A DNA stretch of 64,000 bases from Prorocentrum cordatum (lineage: Eukaryota; Sar; Dinophyceae; Prorocentrales; Prorocentraceae): contig CAUYUJ010022563.1 of assembly GCA_963575745.1 (NCBI GenBank), positions 41,001 to 105,000 of the forward strand, written 5' to 3'. The position numbers and the translations under genes are program-made. This document shows, one piece after another, positions 30,520 through 40,539 of this stretch (position 1 is its first letter; each line of letters begins with the position of its first letter). The notes beneath the pieces were generated by a model. That model was not told the DNA's origin and made no database searches. It saw nothing but the letters and a program-made list of their open reading frames with translations.

Positions 30520-32330
30520 CCCAAAATGACAATTGGAGCGGGATTCCGCGCACTCGCAGGCGCGCCCAGAATCGTCAATGGAGCGCGACTCCGCGCATTC
30601 TGGCGCGGGCGCGCCCAGAATCGCAAATGGAGCGCGACTCCGCGCATTCTGGCACAGGCGCGCCCAGAATCGCAAACGGAGCGCGAGTTTGCGCATTCTG
30701 GCGCAGGCGCGACCAGAATCGCAAGTGGAGCGCGGCTTCGCACATTCTTGCGCAGGCCCGCCTAGAATCGCACATGGAGTGAGCGTGCAGGGCGCCCAGA
30801 ATGAGAACTAGAGCGCGAACCCGCGCATTCGGGCGCAGACGCGCCCGGAATCGCCAATAGAGCGCGGCTCCGCGCATTCTGGCGCAGGCGCGCCCAGAAT
30901 CGCAGATGGAGCGAGACTCCGCGCATCCTAGCGCAGGCGCGACCAGAAGCGAACCGAGCGCGACTCCGCGCATTCTGGCGCGGGCGCGCCCAGAATCGCA
31001 AATGGAGCGCGACTCCACGCATTCTGTCGCAGGCGCCTCCAGAATCGCAAGCATTCTGGCGCAGGCGCGCCCAGAATTGCGACTAAGCGCGACTCCGCGC
31101 ATTCTTGCGCGGGCACCCAGATTCACACATGGAGTGGACTCAGCGCGTTCGGGCGCAGGTGCGCCCAGAATCGCAAAAGTAACGCGAATTCGCGCGTTCC
31201 GGCGCAGGCGCGCCCGAAAGCGCAAATGAGGCCCGAATCAACGCATTGTGGCGCAGGTGCGAGAAGAATCGCAAGTGGAGTCCGAATCCGCGCATGTCTG
31301 CGCAGGCGCGCCCAGAATGACAACTGGAGCGCGATTCTGCATTCTCTGGCGCAGGCGCGCCTAGAAGCGCAAACGGGCGCGACTGCGTATTCTCTGGCGC
31401 GCGCGCGCCGAAAAGCGCAAATACAGCGCGACTCCGCGCAGTCAATCGCAGACGAAGCGCGAACCCGCGCATTCTGCGCAGGCGCGTCCAGAGTCGCAAA
31501 TTGAATGCTAATCCGTGCATTCTTGCGCAGGCGCGCCCAGAATGACAACTGAAGCGCGATTCCGTGCATTCTGGCGCAGGCGCGCTCAGAATGGAGCGCG
31601 AGTCCGAGTATTCTGGCGCAGGTACGACCAGAATCGCAAACCGAGCGTGACTCCGTGCATTCTGGCGCAGGCGCGCCCAGAATCGCAAACGGAGCGCGAG
31701 TCCGCGCATTTTGGCGCAGGCGCGCGCAGATTCGCAAATGGAGCGCGAATCCGCGCACTCTGGCAGGCGCGCCCAGAATTGCAACTAAGCGCGACTCCGC
31801 GCATTCTGGCGCCAAGATTGTCATTCCAAGTGCGTTTCTGCGCTCGGCGGCGCAGGAGGCGGCCCAAATCGTTTTCGGGGCGAGTTTGCCAAATCTTCGG
31901 CGCGGGGCGCCCGCAGTGGTATTCAGAGCGCAGTTCTGCGCTCAGCGGCGATGGTGCGCCCAGAATTGCGATTGCACGCGATTCAGCGGTTGCCTGCGTT
32001 ACAAGACGCCGCACCCTTAGATTGGCATCAATGAATGCAGTTTTCGCGCCTTCGCGGCGCAGGTGCGCCCGAAATCGCAGTTCGAGTCTTATATTCTGCG
32101 GCGCGGAGCGCCCAGATTAGCATTTTGAGCGCGTCTCCGAGCTCTTCCGCGCTCGGTGGCGCAGGTGCGCCCAGAATTGCAATTCGGACGCATTCCGCGG
32201 TTTCGTGCAGTCTCCAGCGCGAGATGCCCACATAGATAAGCATTTGGAGCGCAATTCCGCGCTCGGCGGCGCTGGTGCGCCCAGAATTGCGATGGACGCG
32301 ATTCCGCAATTGCGTGCGATGCGGGGCGCG
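30520..32330. repeat. GCGCGCCCAGAATCGCAA minisatellite (element E body)
   Basis: About 50-70 bp units, more than 20, with GCGCCCAGAATCGCAA, GGAGCGCGACTCCGCGCA and TTCTGGCGCAGGC. Long frames on both strands here are repeat translations. Units become more diverged after about 31800. Confidence 0.88.
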
Positions 32331-33230
32331 GCACGTGCAGGCGGGATGGGGCGCAGAAGCGCGCGCAGGCCCGCGGGAGCGCGCAGACGCGCACCGGTGC
32401 ACAGGCCTGCCGGGTCGCGCAAGTGCGCACGCGCAAAACGCACAGAAGGACCACAATTGCGCAGCGGCGCGCGGAACGCGCTGACGCGCAGGGACGCGCA
32501 GCGTCGCGCAGACGCGCACATGCAAGCAGCGGCACGCGGAAACGCGCGAGCGCAGAGACATCGCAGAGGCGGCAGCGGAGCGCACATGCGCAAGAGGCGC
32601 GCAAAATCGTCCACATAGCGCTCAGCAGCACGCAGTGCGCACGGACGCGCAGAGACGCGCGAGCGTGGAACAGCGTGCCGAGGTGCGCAGATATTCGCGC
32701 TCATAGGTAAGGGACGCAGAGTGTCGCGCGGACGTGCGCACAGGTGCGAAGACGCGCGATGCTCGAAGAAATGAGCAGTAGCGCGCACGGAGACGCTGAA
32801 ACGCGCGCAAGCGCGCAGAGGCGCGGAGTGCAGAAGCGCGCGGGAACGCGTGCCGAAGTGCACGTGCGCACAGGCGGCGCGCACAAGTTCAGAAGCGCGC
32901 GCAAGCGCGCGGATGCACGCATATGTCCAAAGGCGCGCCATAAGTGTACAGGAGCGCAGACGCGCAAAGATGCGCGTCTTGGCATGCAATGGCTTGTTGC
33001 AGCGCGCCGCAGCAGACGAAGTCGCGCAGTGGTGCGCAGACGCGCACGCACGCTGAGAAGCGCGAGCGGTCGCGCATGCAGAGCGCCGAGGACTCAAGCG
33101 CTGAGGACAAGACAGGCATGGCTGCGCCAGCGGACATTGGCCGCGGGGGAAAATGCGCGTCACCGCGCACATTGGCGGCGGGATGCAGAAGCACACGCAT
33201 CAGTAAGCAGCTGGCAGCGTTGACGCTGAT
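32330..33230. repeat. GCGCGCAGA/AGACGCGC array (element E body)
   Basis: Irregular 8-14 bp units rich in GCGCGCAGACGCGC, like the array in element G. Confidence 0.75.
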
Positions 33231-33302
33231 CGTGTGCATTGGGTGACGAATATTCACGATTGCATCGCAAGCTGCTGCGCTGTCTGGCGTCTTCTGGTGC
33301 AT

Positions 33303-33420
33303 TGGGAGTCTCGGATTGAGATCCAGAAGATCCCAGCCAGGCAGCGCTTCCCTCAAGCCCCTTGCTGGCGCGGGGCGCCGGCCATTTTTCTGCACATACG
33401 AGGGCTTGGCGGCCGCAATG
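33303..33420 (+). repeat. element E repeat B1
   Basis: 118 bp, from TGGGAGTCTCGGATTGAG to GGCCGCAATG; copied at 34353-34470. Confidence 0.92.
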
Positions 33421-33425
33421 ATTTT

Positions 33426-34304
33426 CATGGCGCGTAAACTTGTTTCCGTCACAGGAAAATCATCAGGAGCAAGCCCTCGCATTGTTTTCTCCTTCTTTCT
33501 TCGCCTCTATGCCTCTTCGCCTGCCTCGCGGGCTAGTAGTCCTGGGCAGGCCGGCGATTCCGTGGAACGGCAGAGGTAAGCTCCTGGGCGTGGCTCTGCT
33601 GGCGTGGGGTTTCTCGAGGCTTACCCGCGCTCCTCGTCGCCACAGCCCGCGTTCCTCGTTGCCTAGGCGTGTCCGTTGTCCTCGTCGCTTGAGCTTCCTG
33701 GAGGACGCAGCGTCGAAAGCTAGTCGATTCTTGCCGCTCCTCGTCGCCTTGACCGCTGGGAGTGTCGTCCTGCCGCTCTTGCACAGCCATGTCCGCCGAC
33801 TTGGGACCTCTGGCTTGCCACGCCTACCGACTTGGAGGCCTCTGGCGCCAAGCCCGCCGACTTGGGGGCCTCTGGCATGGGTCCCTGCCTTCTCGCGGGC
33901 AAACCCAGGGTCCCTGTCTTCTCGCGGACAAACCCAAGCCCTAAGGGCTGTTTCCCTTCGGGCCTTTGCTTTTTCGCGGGCAAACCTAGGCTTCCTGCTT
34001 TCTCGCGGACAAGTGCTGCTTCAAGAGCGTGATGCTCTCTGGCGGGAGCGCTCTGTCTGGCGTGCCCGCGCTCGTCGCCACCCTGGCCGCCGAGAGGCAA
34101 TCCTCAGCCATGTCCGCCGACTTAGAGACCTCTGGCTTGCCACGCCTGCCGATTTGGAGGCCTCTGGCGCTAAGCCCGCCGACTTGGGGGCCTCTGGCAT
34201 GGTGGGTCCCTGCCTTTTCGCGGGCAAACCCAGGGTCGTGTCTTGTCGCGGACAAACGCAAGCCCTATGGGCTGTTTCTCACCGCGCCTGCGCGCCGTCT
34301 CTGG
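33426..34304 (+). repeat. element E repeat A2
   Basis: 879 bp copy of A1 following B1 and TTTTC. Confidence 0.92.
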
Positions 34305-34352
34305 CCCACCCGCATACCACCCTCGCAGCTTTCGCCGGTGCCCTGTCTTGGC

Positions 34353-34470
34353 TGGGAGTCTCGGATTGAGATCCAGGAGGTCCCAGCCAGGCAGCGCTTC
34401 CCTCAAGCCCCTTGCTGGCGCGGGGCGCCGGCCATTTTTCTGCACATACGAGGGCTTGGCGGCCGCAATG
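34353..34470 (+). repeat. element E repeat B2
   Basis: 118 bp second copy, followed by ATTTTC and the D2 recombinase codons. Confidence 0.92.
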
Positions 34471-35384
34471 ATTTTCTGGCGCCGGATCCGGCATTGTATT
34501 GCCGTGCCTTGATCTTCGATGTCTTCGAGCTGAAGTGCCTGGACTTCTGCGAAACGCCGTATACCGAAGAAGGCGAACCCCGCCATAGCAACGTCCCGGA
34601 TGCCTGCAGGAGAGACCTGTGCGAGACGCTTGCGCTGTACTACCCCCAACTCTGCAAGAGAGATTGGCCGCTTAGCACGGCGCAAAGAATGGTCTGCAAG
34701 CTTTTTCAATCCGCGCCAGAACTGCCATGCCCGAGGCGTCCACGCCCGCTCGAAAGTATGCAAAAGATCTCTTTCGATATGCCATGCTCGGACGCCTGCT
34801 TTTGCTGCGGCGACGGAGCCCCAGGGCTGCCGCACGAGCGCCGAGAAGATGAGCATCAGCTTCTCGTCCGAATCGCAGGGGAGCAACGGCAACTTGGTGT
34901 CCAACTCCCGCGTGCTCACCAGACCCCGCAGTGTAGCGTCGTAGCGAACCCTTGTGCTCTGTTCCCAAGCGGCTTCCAAGCACTCGCGTATGCACGCAGC
35001 AGCTGTTTGGCGCGCCACGAGCGTGGCCGGGGCGCAGTCCTCTGCCAGAAAAGGTAATTCCAGCTGAGGCCCCTGAAGCCTTCGATCGCCATGGCTGTCC
35101 GGTGGGACAAGAGAACCGCCCTGTGCGGCCCTGCTGTTGGCGATGAAACCCAGGAGCGTCTGCGAGCCGCCGCCGCCGCTGCTAACTCCCGCTTGCCGCC
35201 GCGAAGGCAACGGCGGGTCAGGGGGCTCGGCGTGCACCAGGGCGACCGCTTCCGGGCGCGCGCCCTGCCTTTGGGGCGCCGGCGCGCGCACAACAGCCAC
35301 GGGCGCCCGGATCAGCTCTCGAGCGGCGGAAGAGCCCACGGGAACATTGTCTGCGAAATCATTCCTGTGAACGTGGTCTTCCAT

Positions 35385-35715
35385 AACTCGTGCCTCCCTG
35401 GCTACGGAGAAGCGATATAAATAGCTCGTTCACGAGGGAACGAAGCGGCACACGTGAGCGGACACCCCATAGAGGCAATTTTTCACAAGTCTCGGCACGC
35501 TCTCGGTCGCAATAACAGAGCGGCGTACGAGATGCAATATGGAGCTGTATTTCGCAAAGGTTACGTACACGAGAGGCCGTGCACGGAAGAAATATGAAAG
35601 TTGCTGGGGGCGTATCCCTGAGCAGGATGGCTACCGTGAGTCAGAAAAGCTAGAACGGGACGAACCTTGGGGTTCCAAATTTCCGCCCCGAGCTACGCGG
35701 TGCTGGGACCTCACT
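35385..35715 (-). other. spacer between D2 gag-like and YR genes
   Basis: 331 bp without a supported gene; presumably the leader of the D2 YR gene. No motif recognised. Confidence 0.4.
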
Positions 35716-35868
35716 CTAGCACTTGCAATCTGCCATCCAATGCACGACGTTGGTGGTCCTACCCGCGCCCGTGCACTTGGTGCACGGGAGGAGGCACGGG
35801 TTCTTGAGCTCGCGGCACTTCCTCAGGGTGTGCTTCACGATGCCTTTGCCTGCCATCAAACAGTTTTT

Positions 35869-36418
35869 ATGAAGCGTAAACTCGTTTCCGGCACAGGAAA
35901 ATCATGTGGAGCAGGCTCAAGCGTGTTCGCCTCACCTCCTCTGCTCCATCTCACACGCCTCTGCGCCTGCTTCTTTTTTTTCTTTTTTGTTTTTATTTTT
36001 TTTTGTTGTTTTTTTTTTTTATTTTTAGTTTTTTTTCTTTTTTTTTTTTTTTTTTTCTCGCGGGCAAGCGGTTCATGGCGGGCCGGCTTGCGTTTTCGGA
36101 GGCGGAAGTATTCTCGGTGCTAGTCTCTTGGGTCAGCCGTTCTGGTCGCCCCACAGAGGCGGAAGTATTCTCGGTGCTAGTCTCTTGTGTCAGCCGTTCT
36201 GGTCGCCCCACAGGAGGCGCTCTCGGTCTCTGCGGGGAGCAGGGCCATGCCAGGCCAAAGCACGAGCGACGGCCTGGTGCGCTGTGGCACTGCCCGCTCC
36301 CTCGCAGGCACGTGCCTGAGAGCTTGTCGGCAGGGGCCGCCTTCTCAGGCTCTCTGACCGAACGCTCTCCGCGTGGGACGGCGCCCGCAGGGCGGGCAGC
36401 AGCCGCCTGGCGGCGGTT
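35869..36418 (+). repeat. element B repeat A1
   Basis: Matches 44686-45092 but is longer: it contains a T-rich expansion (35968-36058) and a tandem duplication of the segment GGCGGAAGTATTCTCGGTGC...CCCCACAG (starting about 36100 and 36157). Confidence 0.9.
35968..36058. repeat. T-rich tract in element B A1
   Basis: About 90 bp almost entirely T, absent from A2. Confidence 0.95.
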
Positions 36419-36829
36419 ACCGCGTGGCATGCTGCGTGCAGGTTACCTCGCTGCCTTCTCGCGGGCAAAGCCCTGTCGCGGGCACCCAGAAGTCACTTTG
36501 AGGTCGCTGCCTTCTCGCGGGCTTTACCTCGTGCGACGTGGAGGTCCCCTGCCTCCTCGCGAGCGGCAAACCCAGGTCTGTCGAGCCACGCTCTCTGGCC
36601 CTCTTCGCCAGAGGACGGGGCGTCCCGGGGCGCAGGCTCCTTGTTGGTTTCCAATGGGTGCGGTCCTCAGTGCATTTCTGATGCCGCTGAGCGCCATTCT
36701 CGCACCCCGCCGTGAGGGCTACTCTCTCGCTGGTCCTTGCCGCCTGTGGTGAAATGTAAAGTGCGTCGTTGCTCCCCCGTGGGCGCCGTGCTCTCTCTCT
36801 GGCCAGTATTGCACTCTATGCTCCTACCT

Positions 36830-37800
36830 TTTTGCGTTCTGGTGCCCAGGCGCATCCAGATTCGCAGTCTGAGCGCGACTTTGCGCTCGTGGGCGTCCGC
36901 GTGCCCAAAAATTGCATTTTGTGCTCCTTTCGGCGTTCTGGTGCCGAGGCGCACCCAGTTTTGCAGTCTGTGCGCGATTTCGCGCTCCTGGGCCCCGCGC
37001 CCACAGAATTGCATTCTGAGCTCCTTTCTGCGTTCTGGTGGCCAGGCGCACCAAAATTCGCAGTCTGAGGGCGTCCGCGTGCCAGAATTGCATTCTGAGC
37101 CTTTCGGCAGCCTGGTATCCAGGCGCACGGGGCTTTGCAATCTGAGCGTGACTTTGCGTTGTTGGGCGTCCGCGCGCCCAGAATTGCATTCTGAGCTTCT
37201 TTCTACGTTCTGGTGGCCAGGCGCACCAATATTCGCAGTCTGAAGGTTTCTGGGCATCCGCGCGCCCAGAATTGCATGCTGAGCTCCTCTCTGCGTTCTG
37301 GTGCCCAGGCGCACCCGGGCTCGCAATCTGAGCGTGACTTAGCGCTCCTGGGTGTTCGCGCGCCCAAAAAATTGCATCCTGAGCGCCTTTCTGGGTTTTT
37401 TGATTCCAGGCGCACCCACGTTTGCAATCTGAGCGCTTGTGGCGTCCGCGCGCCCAGAATTGCACTCTGTGTCCCTTCTCCGTTCTGGAGCGCAGGCGCG
37501 CCCAGATTCGCAATCTCAGCGCAGCAAAGCGCTCCTCAGGGTTCGCGCGCCCAGAATTGCATCCTGAACGCCTTTCTGCGTTCTACTGCGCTGGCGCCCT
37601 GATTCGCAAGCTTAGCGCACATTAGCGCTCGTGGGCGTCCGCGCGAAATTGCATTGTGAGTTCCCCCTTTTGCTTTCTGGTGCCCTTGCGCACCCAGATT
37701 CGCAACCTGAGTGCGACTTAGTGCTCCTGGGCGTTCGCGCGCCAGAATATCGCATTCTTAGTTCCTTTCTGCATTATGGTGCCCAGGCGCGCCAAAATGC
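36830..37800. repeat. GCGCGCCCAGAATTGCA minisatellite (element B leader)
   Basis: About nine units of 90-120 bp: GCGCCCAGAATTGCATTCTGAG, then TTCTGCGTTCTGGTGCCCAGGCGCACCCAG and GCAGTCTGAGCGCGACTT (quoted in parts). Related to the E body minisatellite through CGCGCCCAGAAT[T/C]GCA. Confidence 0.88.
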
Positions 37801-39219
37801 AGTGACCTGGCCGTCTCGACCGCGCGAGCCAGAAGCAGGGGCTACAGACACACTCTGGGGCACTCGGGGTCGGATGTGTGCAGGCGGCAGAAGCTAGTCC
37901 TTGATGGGGGAGCATTTGCTAATCCCCCACCTGCACACAACGGGGGCGGGGTGCTTTGCATTTGTGCAGCACGCCCGTCCTCGACCGACCCCGGGGGGCC
38001 TGCGTCCCAAACGGCGCGTAATCGGAATATCCATGCTGACGCCCTTTCACCAGCGAGCTCAGAATTAAATTCTGGTGTGGCTGCTGAAAATACGGCGGCT
38101 GAGATTGCAACTGGACGGATTTCCCATGGGAACTCGGCCCATCGGATTTCGGAAGATTTTCGGCCCCAAAATGGGTGCCAAAGAAGCGTGGGTCGGAAGC
38201 GCCTCAGCAAGCAGTTCCTTGGCTGCGTTTCCTGTTGCCTTAGCTCCGAGGCGAAGCTGACATTCGCGTCGTTGCAATAGCGCGCAGTCGAGCTGCGCAC
38301 GCCCTCTAGCGAGTCGCCTTGGCGGCGTTGCCCGCCAAGACGGCGCGCCTCACATAAAGAATGGGGGCACCCAGACCACCCACCAGGAAAGAAACCGTTT
38401 GGAGACGGATTCGCCTGCTACGCGGCGACGCGCAGCATTCTATCGCGAAGGGCGAGCGTAAGCCCCTTCGCGCCGCGTCCAGGCGGACGCGCTCGCCCCA
38501 AAGATGGGCGCTCACTCATCCATCTCATCATTCAAATCTGCTCTGTGTCCTCTGGCGGCGGCGGTGACAAAGTTGAATCGCGTCGGCGGCGTGGTGGCGT
38601 CAGGGGAATCCTTTCTCTGACGGCAGCCCAGCACCGTCAAGCTGCAGGGAGCCAGCGCGGCAAGGCAGGTTCTCCACCGGGGCAGCATCGCACGCAGCGC
38701 TCGGCAGGCGCGCTTATGACGCCCTCCGGAGGCCTGGGTGGTGCACTCAGGCTGCGGAGGGGATAAGCATCGCAATCAGCGCTGGCTACGTTTTGCCCCG
38801 CAGTGCAGGCCGCGCCTGAGCAGGTTGTCGTCTCTTGTCTCGTGCGTTGTGCCGCACTAGCTCAGACGAGCACGCTCAGGCAATCTGCCCTCTCACAGCT
38901 CAGACCTTGCCCAGCCTCTCACAGGTTGCTGTCGCGTGTTTTGGCGGCGGCAGCAGGCGGCGTCAGAACTGATTTTGCGAAGGGAAGTCTTTGGAGGGGC
39001 TGCCTGCCTGCATGTTTGAGGAATCGGAAATACGGTTGCTCTCACCATGCCTGAGGCCACTCTCCTCTTTGTCTCGTCGGAAGAGAGGCCAGGTATCCGC
39101 CTGCGGGGGGAGATCCTTCAGCTGTCCACTGTAACCGTGATGGCTCGGACAAGGTGTCTGAATTGCAGATTTGTGTCCTAGCACGCAGAGTAATATGATT
39201 CTTCGTCGTCCGAGGGAAG
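37800..39219 (+). other. element B leader upstream of gag
   Basis: No coding frame is supported in these 1.4 kb. It probably holds the promoter and untranslated leader of element B. I see no recognisable promoter motif. Confidence 0.4.
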
Positions 39220-40539
39220 ATGTCTTTCTCTCCGAGTGACGTCGCGGCGATGATCGCCACCGCCGCCAGTGGAGCCTTCAACGGCGCAGGTGCAGATCAG
39301 GTGCGTGAGTGGGTGGACTTCGTCATCAATGTCGACGTCGACCCCGCCAAGAAGCACGATCTCTTCCACTACGTGTCTGTCGCGCGGCTGCTGGCCGAGA
39401 CGGGAGGCAGCATCGCGCCAGCCGACTTCGAAGACCCTCACATGCGGGACATGATCAAGGCGAGCATTCCCGTTCACGCCACCCCGTATGCCACCGAACA
39501 GGACGACCCGTGGAAGAGCTGGAAAGTTTCGCCGGCACAGATTGTCTTGGCACTCAAGGTGCAGGGGGCGTGCGCGAAGAAAGCCTCGCCAGGACCATCG
39601 GTGCCACCAGAGGTGGCCCACAACAACAAAGAGCTTTCGGGCATGGCTGAAGCAGTGAAGCAATTTGCGGAACTTCAGTCGCAGGCGCTGCAGAAAGGGA
39701 AGCCGAAAGGACTCAGTTTCAAGTTGCAGGACCGGAAACTCGAGCTGGGCATGCAGCATTTCGCCAAGGATGCACTCCCGTCAGAGGAGGTCCTCGCGAA
39801 GTTCGAGGCGGCGGGGAAGATCGCGCACGACAAAGGCAGGCCGTGGGTCGGGTCCGCTGAGGGCGAGGATCTGCGCGATCACCACCGCCCAACTTGGAGC
39901 CGGACTCCTATGATCGACGCTGTCGTGGGGGACGGCTCTTACGAGGAGCGGGTGAAGCAGAGCGCTGCCGCCAAGCGGAACATGGCGTGGATGGACAAAG
40001 TCGACTACGCTGGCTTTGCCACGTTCATGGGCCACCTGCACGAGTGGGGATTCAAGGTAATCCTCACCAAGGCATGCAGCATGGCTGACTTCCTTGCGTA
40101 CGCCCACAACATCGTGCGAATCGCCGAGGAACACGGTGGAGTCAGGACAGCTTATCAATACGATGTTCTCCAGAGGAGGGCCATGGCCAGGGCTCTGGAG
40201 GAAGACGTCGTAGATTTGGCGCCTTACTTTGCCAAGATCGATCGTGAAAACCTAGCTGACGCCAAAGACAAAGTGAACAAAAGCTTCACGGAGGCTGGCC
40301 GGGCTGTGACAGCTAAGGGGCAGCAGTCGAAGGGTCAGCCCAAAGGCTGCGCCAAGGGCGTCACCGACAAGGGCGGCAAGGGGAGCAAGAAGAGTTCCGA
40401 CGGCACAGAGGCTGACAACCGGCCTGTCCGGTCGCCGGCCAAGCGCCCCAAGGGCACGGCGGGCACCGATTATCAGCACAGGTCTCGCAGCCCCCGCTCC
40501 GGCAATCAGCAGTACAACAGTTGGGGAAACAAGTGGTGA
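39220..40539 (+). CDS. Gag-like protein of element B
   Basis: 439 residues from an ATG (MSFSPSDVAAMI). It aligns over its whole length with the element A Gag: KHDLFHYVSVARLL versus KHDLRFYTGVGRLL, KGLSFKLQDRK, ALPSEEVLAKFEAAGKIA, GFATFMGHLHEWGFK, and IAEEHGGVRTAYQYDV. The last 90 residues are basic and Gly/Lys/Ser-rich (KGGKGSKK, DNRPVRSP, RSRSPRSG), suitable for RNA binding. No zinc knuckle. It should form the particle that carries element RNA. It ends AAC AAG TGG TGA (40537-40539), and the pol frame follows at once in the same frame. Confidence 0.85.
   Translation: MSFSPSDVAAMIATAASGAFNGAGADQVREWVDFVINVDVDPAKKHDLFHYVSVARLLAETGGSIAPADFEDPHMRDMIKASIPVHATPYATEQDDPWKSWKVSPAQIVLALKVQGACAKKASPGPSVPPEVAHNNKELSGMAEAVKQFAELQSQALQKGKPKGLSFKLQDRKLELGMQHFAKDALPSEEVLAKFEAAGKIAHDKGRPWVGSAEGEDLRDHHRPTWSRTPMIDAVVGDGSYEERVKQSAAAKRNMAWMDKVDYAGFATFMGHLHEWGFKVILTKACSMADFLAYAHNIVRIAEEHGGVRTAYQYDVLQRRAMARALEEDVVDLAPYFAKIDRENLADAKDKVNKSFTEAGRAVTAKGQQSKGQPKGCAKGVTDKGGKGSKKSSDGTEADNRPVRSPAKRPKGTAGTDYQHRSRSPRSGNQQYNSWGNKW

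Larger units (their letters stand above)
29611..34475 (+). mobile_element. E: non-autonomous split-direct-repeat element of the B family
   Basis: Layout A1 (29611-30484) - body (30485-33302) - B1 (33303-33420) - core - A2 (33426-34304) - spacer (34305-34352) - B2 (34353-34470) - core. The crossover core TTTTC is seen at the left flank (GTCGTTTTTC|ATGG), junction (GATTTTC|ATGG) and right flank (GATTTTC|TGG). The A end (GCGTAAACTTGTTTCC) and spacer (CCCACCCGCATACCACC) match element B. The body has no gene: minisatellite 30520-32330, then GCGCGCA array 32330-33230. It sits in the YR gene of D2. Confidence 0.88.
29131..35384 (-). pseudogene. D2 tyrosine recombinase, interrupted by element E
   Basis: The N-terminal part 35384-34473 has 304 codons from an ATG. 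It includes a helical core-binding domain (CIRECLEAAWEQSTRVRYD) and the first catalytic Arg (Arg277 in GIRRFAEVQ). The C-terminal part 29607-29131 has 158 codons plus TAG, with the H-x-x-R box THSLRKGGAQWW, GGWASLDVM and NFYTKF (Tyr). Removing the insertion joins RRQK to NDPFGEG in frame and gives a 462-residue protein. The paralogue of D1 ends the same way. A spurious frame runs from the N-terminal part into element E. Confidence 0.88.

Noticed and set aside
30459-32020. Repeated Ala/Arg-rich protein frames that look like a repeat protein
   Set aside because: Both strands and all frames stay open because the minisatellite unit lacks stops; the array lies inside a gene-free element body.
34170-34472. 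C-terminal extension of the D2 recombinase N-half
   Set aside because: It reads element E repeat B2/A2 in reverse; the genuine continuation is at 29607.
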